From Fimbriimonadaceae bacterium (GTDB lineage Bacteria; Armatimonadota; Fimbriimonadia; Fimbriimonadales; Fimbriimonadaceae), in contig JAMLGR010000006.1 of assembly GCA_023957775.1 (NCBI GenBank), positions 1 to 64,000 of the forward strand: a stretch of 64,000 nucleotides of DNA. Direction: 5' to 3'. Numbering within the stretch: position 1 is the stretch's first letter; the number at the start of each line of letters is the position of its first letter. Shown piece after piece: positions 7,913 through 17,900 of this stretch. The translations under genes and the position numbers were made by a program. A model generated the notes under the pieces. That model had not been told where the DNA came from and did no database searches. It was given only the letters and a program-made list of their open reading frames with translations.

Positions 7913-9799
7913 ATGATTCGCAACAGGCGCACGGCTGGAACCACGCTGATCGAGGTCCTGGTGGTCATCGTGATCTTCCTGATCGGCATTCTCGCGGTCG
8001 TTCAGGTGTTTCCGGGCGGGTTCAAGGTCTTGCGCGCGACGCGGGACCAGTCGGTCGCGACGGCCCTCTCCCGGGCCGAGATCGAGCGGATCAAGGCGAA
8101 CAGCGCGCAGTTGCCGGAGATGGTGCTCCCGGTCCTCTACACATGGATAGCGGGCGGGGTCGTGATCTCCGCGGACACCGAGCGCGGGCCGGACGACATC
8201 GGTCCGGTCGCCGCAGGGCTCGACCAGAACGGCGTGCTCTACGACGCCTCGAACAACGCGCTGGGCTCTTGGCCGTATCTGAGCGGAGCGAACGTGCAGC
8301 GCCGAGTCATCGGCGAAGGGCGCCGCGTGCCCGCGCCGCGCGTCATCGGGGCCGAATACGGCGGCCTGTTGGTGCTTCAGTTCGGGCCGGTGGTGTTCAA
8401 TCCCCAGTACCAGAGCCTCTTCCAGGTGTATGGCAACGACATGATCGCCCGCGAGGGGGCGCCGGACGCGTTCTCCCGCAGGCGGGACTACCTCTTCTAT
8501 CTGGAGGACATCGACGACGCCTCGGGGCAACTGTGGCTTCCGAGCGGGCCGACGAACCGCACGTATCGGCTCTCGTTCAGCGCGTGGGTCAGCGAAGGCG
8601 GCGACTACTATCGGCACGACGTGGTCGACGCGACGATTCCCGTGCGCGCCAATCTCGGTTGGGTGCCTTTCCAGCTTTCCAACTACGCTCCTCTGGGTGC
8701 TGGGGAGACGTACCTGGGCGCTGAGTTCGACTCGGTGCAGGTGCAGCGGCGCTTCGACCAGCTCCCGAGCGGCGTCGGGTTCACCGCGGGCGAGCCTTAC
8801 GAGTACAAGCTGCTCGATGCGAATCTCGGCCTTCTCCTGTTCAACCCGGCGGGGGCGACGTTCACCGAGCGGCGGCCCGGCGGCAGGAGCATTCCGCTGA
8901 TGGCCCGGGTGAGCTACGACGTGTGGGACTGGCGCATTCTCCGCGACGAGTTTCGGGTCCCGGATCTCGGCGCCGCGCAGCAGAAGCTCACGCTGGGCAA
9001 CCTCAAGGTGCTCGGCAACCGAGACGTGGACGGGCTTCGGTACGGGGGCCTTGGTTTCGACGTCGCAGATGGCGCGGGCGGAGTCGAGCCACGCGATTTT
9101 GTGCTCGTCGATCTCGACACGGGCGCCGTGGTCACGCAGGACTCGTACCGGGTGGATCGGTCGCTCGGCGTGGTCACGTTCCTCGATGCCGACGGCGACG
9201 GCACGAACGGCATCCAAGGGCGCATGACCCTGCCCGGGGCGGCCGCCGCGACCGGTGTCACGCTCGGGGGGCGCAACGTGCGCGCCCTGTACCATGCGGT
9301 GGGCGAGTGGTCCGTGCAGATTCTCAAGCCGGCAGCGCTCTACTCGGTCACCGACGCGGTGCCGGTCGGCGTCGGCCAGTACTACGTGGGCCAGACGCCC
9401 GACAATCCGGTGGGTTTGCCCACGCGCGTGTACTTCCCGAAGATGGATTTGGGCCGCAAGGTGACGATCGCCGAGGTTTGGTACCGCGACGGCGGCGGCG
9501 CGCTCAAGCTGTTGGAGAACGTGGACTTCGTCATTCAGGGCACGCCGCCCGACGCGACGGGGCTGCCCTACATCGACATCCGCAGCGTGGATCCCGGTGC
9601 GCAAACGTTCGACTATGCGACCTACGGGTACGCGCTGCGCGGAGTGCGCGGCGCGTCGGTTTCGGTCCGCGTGCTGCACAACCCCTCGTTCCTCTCGCTC
9701 GGCGGCAACGCGGCCGACAACATGGCTTCGCTCGAGCAGTGGGGCCGCGACTGGCGCCGCACGGAGACGGAGACGTTCCTGCAGCGGGGTGAGAAATGA
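7913..9799 (+). CDS. Giant PilV/GspI-like minor pseudopilin
   Basis: A 628-aa protein with a class III leader: TAG then TTLIEVLVVIVIFLIG, with the +5 glutamate at E14, so PilD should process it at G9. Only the first 60 residues are pilin-like (LIGILAVVQVFPGGFKVL, then an RAEIERIKAN helix). The remaining 560 residues are beta-rich and of unknown fold, with DADGDGTNG (425-433) as a probable Ca-binding loop. Minor pilins of this class are normally 130-200 aa. An AAGGAG site sits 6 nt before the ATG at 7913. The stop overlaps the next start (ATGA), indicating translational coupling. Likely role: priming or tip complex subunit (inference). Confidence 0.85.
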   Translation: MIRNRRTAGTTLIEVLVVIVIFLIGILAVVQVFPGGFKVLRATRDQSVATALSRAEIERIKANSAQLPEMVLPVLYTWIAGGVVISADTERGPDDIGPVAAGLDQNGVLYDASNNALGSWPYLSGANVQRRVIGEGRRVPAPRVIGAEYGGLLVLQFGPVVFNPQYQSLFQVYGNDMIAREGAPDAFSRRRDYLFYLEDIDDASGQLWLPSGPTNRTYRLSFSAWVSEGGDYYRHDVVDATIPVRANLGWVPFQLSNYAPLGAGETYLGAEFDSVQVQRRFDQLPSGVGFTAGEPYEYKLLDANLGLLLFNPAGATFTERRPGGRSIPLMARVSYDVWDWRILRDEFRVPDLGAAQQKLTLGNLKVLGNRDVDGLRYGGLGFDVADGAGGVEPRDFVLVDLDTGAVVTQDSYRVDRSLGVVTFLDADGDGTNGIQGRMTLPGAAAATGVTLGGRNVRALYHAVGEWSVQILKPAALYSVTDAVPVGVGQYYVGQTPDNPVGLPTRVYFPKMDLGRKVTIAEVWYRDGGGALKLLENVDFVIQGTPPDATGLPYIDIRSVDPGAQTFDYATYGYALRGVRGASVSVRVLHNPSFLSLGGNAADNMASLEQWGRDWRRTETETFLQRGEK

Positions 9800-11937
9800 T
9801 GATGCGCAATCGAAGGGCCTTCACGTTGATCGAACTGTTGACGGTGCTCGCGATCACCGGCGTGTTGATGACCCTGATCATCTACCCTGTGATCCAGAGC
9901 TTCAACCTCACCCGTTCCGCGCAGGGGTTCTCGGAGGCACAAGACCGGGCGCGCATTCTGATCGATCGGCTCTCCCGCGAAATCGGCAACGCCGCGGGGG
10001 TCCGCGCCAACGAAGGGCTCGCCGGGTCCGTGGCGGCCGTCGTGCCCGGCGCGGACGGCCAGCCGGAGACCGTGATCCTGCCCTACACGAAGCTCGACCT
10101 CGTCGTTCCCGCGCAAGGCGACCCCTCGGCGATCGTCAACGGGGCGTTCGTCGATCCGAACACTGGCAAAGGCGACCCGACGCTTCGCGCGCCGAAGGGG
10201 CAGGTCGTGCTTCCGGCCGCTCCGGGAGCGGCGATCGTCCGCTACTGGGTTGGGCTCCGCCGGCCCTTCGCCGCCGACCCCGGCGATCCCGCCGGGCGCG
10301 TGCCTCGCCGCTACGACAACCCCTACGACGGCCTCCTCACCGCGCGCAGCACGAACCGGGACAACCTGTACGTGCTCTACCGCGCCGAGGTGCAGCCGAT
10401 CATCTTCCAGAACGGGCAGTTCCGCGTCAACACGGCCCTGTTCCTCGACGTGGACAACGACGGCGTGCCGGACGATATCGACGATCCCGCGTTCTTCACG
10501 CTCCTTCCCGGCACCGACGTGTCCACCGAGCCGGTCAACAACCAGGGCGGAGCCTTGACGGCGGTCGGTCAAGCCAAGGCGCAGCGGATGCAGAACTGGC
10601 TGTCCCGGGCGTCGGTCGTCACCGAGATCAGCCGCTACGACATGATCCGGCCGATCTACGACAAGCGCACGCGCGCCGTGACGTACGACCGCAACGCCGC
10701 GAACGTTCTCAACGTGCCTCGGCTCGTGCCGCTGATCCAACTCAGGCCCACGCGGGTGACCAACGAGCCCGCCGAAGGCATGACCGCGGTCCGCCAAGGC
10801 CAAGAGGCCGAGGGGATGGATCGGGTGGCTCCCGACGTGTTCCGCACGCAGTACGGAGCGTGGACGAACCCCCTCGTGCGGCTGTGGCCGGCGGGTGCGA
10901 GCCCGCGGTACCTCGTCGCCCGCCCCGACCCGGCGGTTCCCGGGCTCAGCATCTTCGCGTACGAACCCGCCCTCGGCCCCGAATTGTCGACGGGTACGGA
11001 GCTGTTCGACATCGAGGAGTACGCGAGCAGCGTCGCCCTCAACCGGCGGTTCCCGTTCTCGCGCGCCACCGCCGCGGCGAACGTGAGGTCGGGCTGGCTC
11101 GGCAACCAGTCCGCCCGGGACCTTTTCGAACCGTTCGTGCTCGACTCGCGCGGCGGGCGCGTCGTCGCCAGCTTCGAAATCTCCGAAGTCGGGGATGCGT
11201 CGCAGCCGGTGGACCCGAACAATCCCCGCAACCTCCCGGTCGTGGCCACAGGGCCCGCGCTCACGCCGAACAACGATCCCGGCCTCGCGGCGGGGGTGTT
11301 CTCGGACGCTCAGTACGCCTCGATCAATCGGAAGTTCAACAAGATTTGGAACGACTACCCCGCGCTGCGGCCCAATCTGCACCGGTTCGTCGACCTTCGC
11401 GTGACGCCGACGGCCGACGGGACGGCCAGCCCGTTGAATCCGAATCCCGCCGTGGGATTCGATCGCGCGCGGATCGTTCCGGGAAGCGAAGTGGTTTTCG
11501 GGCCGGACCAGGTTCCGGGCGCGAACTACGGAGCGATGATCCGGTACACGCGCACAGTGGGCAACCCGGGGCCCAACCAGTACCGCCTCAACTACGTGAA
11601 CCTCGCCGAACCGACGGATTACACGCTGCTGGGGGTGCCGAACCCACCGGCGCAGTACACCGCCACGGACTTCGTCTCCGCGGTGATCCAGCCCCGGTTC
11701 CGTGCGGGGTATCTGCAGTTCAACTCCGATCCCAACGTGCCGTTGCCCCAAGGGAACATTTTCGTCTCGTACAGGTTCCAATTCACGGGAGTTGGCGATG
11801 TGGTCGCCGTCGACTACGATTCGCGCGAGATCATGTCGATCTTGCTGACGATTCGCAACTATCCGCAGACCACGCAGCCGGATCCGCAGTCGATCACCCT
11901 GAACGGCGCGGCGAAGGTGAGGAACTTCCTACGGTAA
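9796..11937 (+). CDS. Giant PilW/GspJ-like minor pseudopilin
   Basis: A 713-aa protein starting MMMRNRRA then FTLIELLTVLAITGVLMT, with E13 as the +5 glutamate. The helix continues into AQDRARILIDRLSREIGNA, characteristic of PilW/GspJ pseudopilins. Family members are usually 200-350 aa; here a long beta-rich region follows with a calcium-type loop DVDNDGVPDDIDD (218-230). The first ATG overlaps the stop of the preceding gene; ATGs at 9799 and 9802 are alternatives. Together with its two neighbours it corresponds to the PilV-PilW-PilX order of minor pilin clusters. The function of the large C-terminal part is unknown; surface adhesion or ligand binding is a guess. Confidence 0.85.
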   Translation: MMMRNRRAFTLIELLTVLAITGVLMTLIIYPVIQSFNLTRSAQGFSEAQDRARILIDRLSREIGNAAGVRANEGLAGSVAAVVPGADGQPETVILPYTKLDLVVPAQGDPSAIVNGAFVDPNTGKGDPTLRAPKGQVVLPAAPGAAIVRYWVGLRRPFAADPGDPAGRVPRRYDNPYDGLLTARSTNRDNLYVLYRAEVQPIIFQNGQFRVNTALFLDVDNDGVPDDIDDPAFFTLLPGTDVSTEPVNNQGGALTAVGQAKAQRMQNWLSRASVVTEISRYDMIRPIYDKRTRAVTYDRNAANVLNVPRLVPLIQLRPTRVTNEPAEGMTAVRQGQEAEGMDRVAPDVFRTQYGAWTNPLVRLWPAGASPRYLVARPDPAVPGLSIFAYEPALGPELSTGTELFDIEEYASSVALNRRFPFSRATAAANVRSGWLGNQSARDLFEPFVLDSRGGRVVASFEISEVGDASQPVDPNNPRNLPVVATGPALTPNNDPGLAAGVFSDAQYASINRKFNKIWNDYPALRPNLHRFVDLRVTPTADGTASPLNPNPAVGFDRARIVPGSEVVFGPDQVPGANYGAMIRYTRTVGNPGPNQYRLNYVNLAEPTDYTLLGVPNPPAQYTATDFVSAVIQPRFRAGYLQFNSDPNVPLPQGNIFVSYRFQFTGVGDVVAVDYDSREIMSILLTIRNYPQTTQPDPQSITLNGAAKVRNFLR

Positions 11938-11941
11938 CGCA

Positions 11942-14900
11942 ATGAGAGCCACCATGCGCAGAGACATTCGAGGGCGTGAGTCGGGACAGACGCTGATCAT
12001 CGCGTTGATCGTGCTGGGCGTTCTGCTCGTGCTGGGGATCGTGTTCCTCGGCATCATCAGCCGCAACATCAACACCGCGGGAAGGATCCAACAGCGGTCC
12101 CGAGCGACCGACCTGGCGGAGGCGGGGGTCCGGTACGCGCACGCGCAGCTCCTCAACTCCTCGGACGGCGCGGATTGGCGCGGGCAACCCACGCCGCCGA
12201 TCAGCGGCCGCGATCCCGACCTCGAGTACCTGCAGGCGGGCGGCCCCGACGGGCTCGGGTCTTACTTCCGCGTGAGCTTCAAGAGCGGGCGCGCCCTCGT
12301 GCGCGTCCGGTACGCGCCCAGCGACGCGAACATCTTCCAAACCAATCCGCAGGGCGCCCTCCGGCAACCGGGCCAGGCGCGCAACTACCTGATGATCGAG
12401 TCGGTCGGGCGGCCCGGCCAGGTGCTGGCGAACGACCCGACCACCGTGCTCAACGTGGACCGGACCGAGTCGCGCAAGATGACCGCGTTCGCTTCGATCG
12501 GCATCATCGAATCGGCGCGCTTCATCACGAACAAGTACAACGTGTCCACGCCTGCCGAGATCGGTGCGCCGCGCGAACTCGGCGTGCAGACCGAGGGCGT
12601 CAACGTCCAGGTGCCCGTGCAGATGGGCCAGCCGACGCCCATGTACAACTTCGGCAATCCGCCGACCCTGGCGGTCACGCCGATCGACTTCGGCGGCAGT
12701 CTCTACTCGAACGCCGACATCCTCGTCCACGGCGACGTGCGCGCCGATTTGAACTACACCCTTGGGGACTCGTGGAGCATCGCGGGCGACATTCGCGGGG
12801 TGGACGATCAGGCGCGGCTTCTGGTGACCCGTGCGGCGTGGAACACGGGCACCAACACGTGGCAGAGCACGACCACCCAGCTTCAAAACGGAACGAACCC
12901 CAGCCTCGACAACCGGAGCGCGGCTTTCGGCACCCTCCAAGGGGTGTTGAAGGACGGGCTGAGCGAAATCGACGCCCAGGGTTTCTCGAGGGGCGTCGCC
13001 CGCAAGACGCCGCCTTCGATCGAGCACGTCGACAGCGAAACGGGTCTGAACCGTTACCTCCTGCTCACCCGGGAAAGCGGCCGCTTCTCCGGCAACGGAA
13101 ACGACGGGCGCTTCGGCCATGGCCGCGGCGTCTACGTGGACAACTTTGCCGATCGCCAGATGCGCGTCGACGAGGAGGGCCGCGCCGAGGCGGGCACCGC
13201 GGAGGCCCTCTTCAGCGACTGGCTCAATCCGAACAACCCCAACGGCTCGTGGAAGGGGCCTTTCTACACGCCTCGGGGGGCCTATCTGCAGCTCCTGTCC
13301 GACGGGTTCGTGATCGTGAGAGACGGCGGCGCCCCCGGCCGGCAGCGCACGTGGCGGTTCCCCGACGGAACCGACACCAACAGCGGGGCGATTCGGTACC
13401 GGATCGGCAACGTGGGCGGCCAGGCGTACATCATCAACTCCTTCACGCCCGGCGGAAACGTCAATGCCGCGAACCCCAACTACGCGGCCGGCGTGCCGTT
13501 CAACGGCGTGCTGCTGTTCGAGGGCAACGTCCGCGTGCGCGGCGTGATTCCGGTGGACCAGCAGCTCACGGTCGTTTCCAACGCGACGATCTACGTCGAG
13601 GGCAGCATCACGAAAGGCCTTCCGGTCGACGCCGGCGGCAACCGCATCAACCGGCTGAGCCGCTCGATGCTCCTTCTGGCGGCCAAGGATTACGTCGCGA
13701 TCAACACGTCCCAATTCTTCGGCAACGGCATCGAGGACGTCGACGAGGTGGCCGAGCAGGCGGGCGCGGTCTCGTGGAATGCGGTGAAGATGCCGCTCGG
13801 CGGCGGCACGCTCACGCTGCGGGCCGAAGAGTTGCTCGACCCGTCGTCGAGCGCCAATCCCGCGCTTTGGCGGCCGTTCGCCCTGGACTACAGGGAGTTC
13901 ACCGATCCCGCCGTGGGAATGAACTCGGGTCCGGAGATCGACCAGCTCCTCATGCTCGCCCACTCGATGGAGGACGGCGCCGCGCCTTACTCGTTCGTCT
14001 CCCTCGACGTCAATCCCGCGCTGACGACGCCCACGTTCCTCTTTCCGATGAGCGCCTCGAACGCCGCGACGGGGCAGCCCCCCTATCTCAACGGGTACAT
14101 CACGCCCGGCTACGTGACCCCGAACTACATCCCGCTCTACGGGTTGGGAGTCGAGCCCTGGCAGCGCTTCGCGAAGTTCGAGCAGATCGGTTTCCCGATC
14201 GTGCGCCAGACGACGGCCTCCGTGTCGTCGAACACGCTGGTCGCCAGCGCGCCGGAGGGGACGTACCGGCTGCTGCTGCAGGACACCAGCGATCTGGTCT
14301 TCCGTCCCAACAACGTGGGCGGCGGCGCGACCAACGCGTGGTATCTCGCCCGGGCGGCGCTCATTCCGCACGACGTCCGCATCGAGGCGTCGATGTTCGC
14401 CGAGGAGGGCTCGGTGTTCGTGATTCCCGGACCGCCCTTCAATCCCAACCCCAACGACCGGCGCGACGCCTACGATCTCGCCATCGCCGGGTACGTGGCG
14501 CAAGGGCTGCCCGGCGCCCAAGCCCAGGCGCAGGCCAACCAGGACCGCCTCGACTCGTTCGGCGCCTTTCCGGAAATGCCCTTCTTCGGCGAGACCCCGG
14601 ACGTGCGCGTGACGATCGTGGGGGCCGTGAGCGAGAACATGCCTCCTCCCATCTCCCAGCAGGGCGAGTGGCTCAAGAAGTGGGGCTGGATTCCGCGCAA
14701 GTTCGGATCGACGGGCCGGCTCATCCCCAAGACGCACGTCCCGAACGGCTACGACATTCGCGACTCCGGGCCGGACCGCTACGTGCCGAACCTGGTCGTC
14801 GTCTACGATCCGGCCTTGGCCACCGGACGAGTCGGCGGATTCGACAACGCCAACGCTGTGATCCGCACCGACGCGCTCGGTCGCGTGCTGCCGCCGTTGC

Positions 14901-14953
14901 CGCGGCTACCGGTCAGTCCGACGCTGGCCTTCTTCGGAGAGGTGAATCCGTGA
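11942..14953 (+). CDS. Giant PilX/GspK-like pilus protein
   Basis: A 1003-aa protein whose N-terminus ESGQTLIIALIVLGVLLVLG, with no +5 glutamate, followed by an alanine-rich helix (RATDLAEAGVRYAHAQL), matches the PilX/GspK N-terminal pattern. GspK also lacks Glu5 and caps the pseudopilus tip. The rest (about residues 60-1003) is large, beta-rich and exported, with one segment (GVLLFEGNVRVRGVIPVDQQ, then TIYVEGSITKG) resembling the beta-roll of polymer-type surface domains. The stop and the next start share one base (TGATG). ATG at 11954 is an alternative start. By analogy it would sit at the pilus tip and connect to the giant exported protein that follows. Confidence 0.82.
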   Translation: MRATMRRDIRGRESGQTLIIALIVLGVLLVLGIVFLGIISRNINTAGRIQQRSRATDLAEAGVRYAHAQLLNSSDGADWRGQPTPPISGRDPDLEYLQAGGPDGLGSYFRVSFKSGRALVRVRYAPSDANIFQTNPQGALRQPGQARNYLMIESVGRPGQVLANDPTTVLNVDRTESRKMTAFASIGIIESARFITNKYNVSTPAEIGAPRELGVQTEGVNVQVPVQMGQPTPMYNFGNPPTLAVTPIDFGGSLYSNADILVHGDVRADLNYTLGDSWSIAGDIRGVDDQARLLVTRAAWNTGTNTWQSTTTQLQNGTNPSLDNRSAAFGTLQGVLKDGLSEIDAQGFSRGVARKTPPSIEHVDSETGLNRYLLLTRESGRFSGNGNDGRFGHGRGVYVDNFADRQMRVDEEGRAEAGTAEALFSDWLNPNNPNGSWKGPFYTPRGAYLQLLSDGFVIVRDGGAPGRQRTWRFPDGTDTNSGAIRYRIGNVGGQAYIINSFTPGGNVNAANPNYAAGVPFNGVLLFEGNVRVRGVIPVDQQLTVVSNATIYVEGSITKGLPVDAGGNRINRLSRSMLLLAAKDYVAINTSQFFGNGIEDVDEVAEQAGAVSWNAVKMPLGGGTLTLRAEELLDPSSSANPALWRPFALDYREFTDPAVGMNSGPEIDQLLMLAHSMEDGAAPYSFVSLDVNPALTTPTFLFPMSASNAATGQPPYLNGYITPGYVTPNYIPLYGLGVEPWQRFAKFEQIGFPIVRQTTASVSSNTLVASAPEGTYRLLLQDTSDLVFRPNNVGGGATNAWYLARAALIPHDVRIEASMFAEEGSVFVIPGPPFNPNPNDRRDAYDLAIAGYVAQGLPGAQAQAQANQDRLDSFGAFPEMPFFGETPDVRVTIVGAVSENMPPPISQQGEWLKKWGWIPRKFGSTGRLIPKTHVPNGYDIRDSGPDRYVPNLVVVYDPALATGRVGGFDNANAVIRTDALGRVLPPLPRLPVSPTLAFFGEVNP

Positions 14954-17900
14954 TGTATCGACGCTTCTGGATGGTCGCCGGCCTGGCTCTGCTCGCCGCG
15001 ATGACCGGAGCCCAGCCCGTGACGTACGCGCAGCGGGGAACGGAGATACGGGCCGGCGTCTTGCTCGTCGACAGCAACAAGCTCCCGGTGATCAACGTGC
15101 CGGCGAACGACACTCCCCACGTTTGGTTCAACCTCGACTCGAACCGGGCCGTCAAACCCGCCGGGCTGAACATCTACAACCCGCGTGCGTCGAGCCAGGT
15201 CTCCGCGGCCGTGGAGACCCGCTGGACGCTGATCGCCTCGCAGGTGGGCGGAACCGCTCCGGCCGCCGGCCAGCGCATCACCAAGCGCGATGCCGCGTAC
15301 TGGGAGGTCCCGCTCAGCGCGGTCGGCGATCAAGAGCTGTCCGATTACGACGTCCTGCTCCTTTCGGGGTACCGGCTCGTTTCCCTGAATCCGATCGAGC
15401 GCGAGAAGCTGCGCCGATTCATGGACCTGGGAGGCGTGCTCTGGGTCGATTTCGCCCAAGGGGCGACCCTGGACGGCATCAACTCGTTCCCCGTACCGTT
15501 CCAACTCAACGCCACGAACCTCGGACTCGTCCGCAACGCGGATTACTTCCACCCCCTGCTCAGCTATCCCAACGCCGTCACCGAACAGAACCTGGCCGCG
15601 ATGGAGACCGACGGGGCGCTGGGGTTGGTGCTCACCACGCTCGCCTCGCAGGGGATCGGGCAGCTCGAGCCGATCTTGTCGCCGCTCGAGACGGACTCGC
15701 TCAAAATCCGCTCGGTCGTTCAGGACGAGCGCGGCGTCTCCGTCGGCGCCGCCAAAGTGGGCGACGGCTATTTTGTCGTGACCACGCACGGCGTGGCGAC
15801 GGCGTTGAACCGCGTCGTCAACGCCGCGGGGAACTACGACGTCAACAACCGGTACCAAGCCGCCGACCCCACCGCCGACCGGTCCGCCGAGGGCGCGTCG
15901 AAACTGGCGCTCAACATGGCGAGCCTGCGGTCCGCGAACACGCAGCCGGGAGCGGGTTCGCGCAAGGCCGGAACGACTCCCGTGGACATCGGCGCCCCGT
16001 TGCTGCAGCGGTTCGAGGCAACTCTGAACCGGTCTGCCTCGAATCTGGTGCACTCCCCGCCGATCGTCTTCAAGGGGGTCGTGGTCATGACCTCGGACGA
16101 CCGCGTCTACGTGTACGACGCCAATCCGGCGTCCGATCTCGACGGAGACGGCAATCCCGACGATGGCATTGCCGACTACTCGACGGGTTCGAACCTCGAC
16201 CTCGTTTGGGTCAGCGCTCCGATGGCCTCTCCGATCTCCTCGCCGACGGCGTTCGAGATTCCCAATCCGAGGAACGGCGTCCCGCGCGACCAGGTGGTGG
16301 TGCAGGACGCCAGCGGACGGCTCAACGCGTTCGACCTGTTCCCGCTCAACGCCAACGGCCAGATCCAGCCGCTGGCCAACGCGCCGACGTCGTACCAACT
16401 GTCCGGGCCCGGTGGACCGTCTTCGTGGGATCTGGGCCTGCCCGGCCGAGGGCCATACGCGCCCACGATGCACGAAGGGCTGCTCTACGTCGCCGACACC
16501 CAGGACACCGGCTTCAACAAGATCGGCCGGGTATGGGTGGCGGACCCCAGCGTCGGCCTCAACGTCTCCACGACCGGGACGAGCTGGTCGGTGGGCGGCG
16601 CCGGCACGAACTTCATCGGCGACCCGTCGTGGAGTCCGACGGTCGGCTACCTGCAGATTCAAGACAGCTCGGGCGGGCTGGACAAGGTCATGTACGTCCC
16701 GACGCGGCCGAATCCCGCGATTCCCGGACCGAACACGACCGCGGGGATCACGAGCCTCTGGCTGGGCGTGCGCGGCGAGCGCGTGTCCCGGCCCGAGGTG
16801 AACGGCAACCAGCTCGAACTGCCGACGCGCGCGTCCCTCCAGGGGTTGGACATCTTCCTCCCGGGCGCCGATTTCAAGCAGCTCGGCGTGAAGCTGACCA
16901 TGGTGCACTCGAACGGCGACCCGTACACCGCGACGGAGATGGCGGACCGCTTCACCGGCCGCATCACGCAGTTCCAGGGCCGTCTGAACGCGGAGTTGAC
17001 CCCGGCGGGGGTCGGGCTGGTCACGAATGAGATCGACGCGTCCCTGCCGTCGCCTGCGACGGTGCGCGTCGACTACCAGATCGACTGGGGCACCGGCCAG
17101 CCGAACGTCACGGCGCAGATCATCCGGGGCCAGTTGTTCCTGCCGGACAACGCCAACAAGAACCGGCGGATCATCCACGGGATCGCGATGGGACCCGACG
17201 GCAGCATCTACGTGGCGCATAGCAACCAGATCTCCGGCGGGGCGTTCTACGCCCTGCGCGAGGAGGGTCGCGGCACCTTCAAGCTGCGCTACCGGTACGA
17301 CATGTACAGGGAGCACTCGATTCGGCTGAACCAAGCCCAGCCGCAGATGTACTCCGAAACGCTGTTCGACACGGACGACCTGACCACGCTTCCCGGCATC
17401 GGTGCGCTCTTGGGCGGGCCGATCCAACAACTGCACTTCGACGGCGGCCCGATCGTGCGGGACGGCGTCGTCTACGTGGTGGGAGGCGGCCACAAGGGGA
17501 CCGGGTTCGTTCAGGTTCCGCTCTCCATCATCCTGGCGTTCAAAGCCGATCCCGCGGCCGTGGAGATCCGAACGGGAGATCTTGCTCCCGGCTTCTCGAT
17601 CGTCCAGCCCGACATCGCGCGCAGCACGAACCAGGCGATGCCCGAGGTGTTCAACACGCTCCAGCCCAACCAGTTCGTCTACGAGCGGCAGCGCGGGGCG
17701 AGTTCGGGAACGATCCGCATCGACAACCTGATGGCGACGACGCGCGGGCCCATGCTCAACGCGCTGAGCACCAGCCAGCCGATCATCATTCGGCGGTCCG
17801 GCCAACCGGACGTGCTGATCGAGCCGGACCGGAACGGAAGCACGTGGAGTCCGCTCTCGTGGTACATCGTGCTGCACGGCCTGCGCAACCACAGCCCTTC

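Noticed and set aside
12175-14952. Apparent 2496-aa frame running from 12175 to 19665
   Set aside because: The first 926 codons are an out-of-frame shadow of the PilX-like gene (Arg/Pro-rich composition). The real protein starts at ATG 14953 with a signal peptide.
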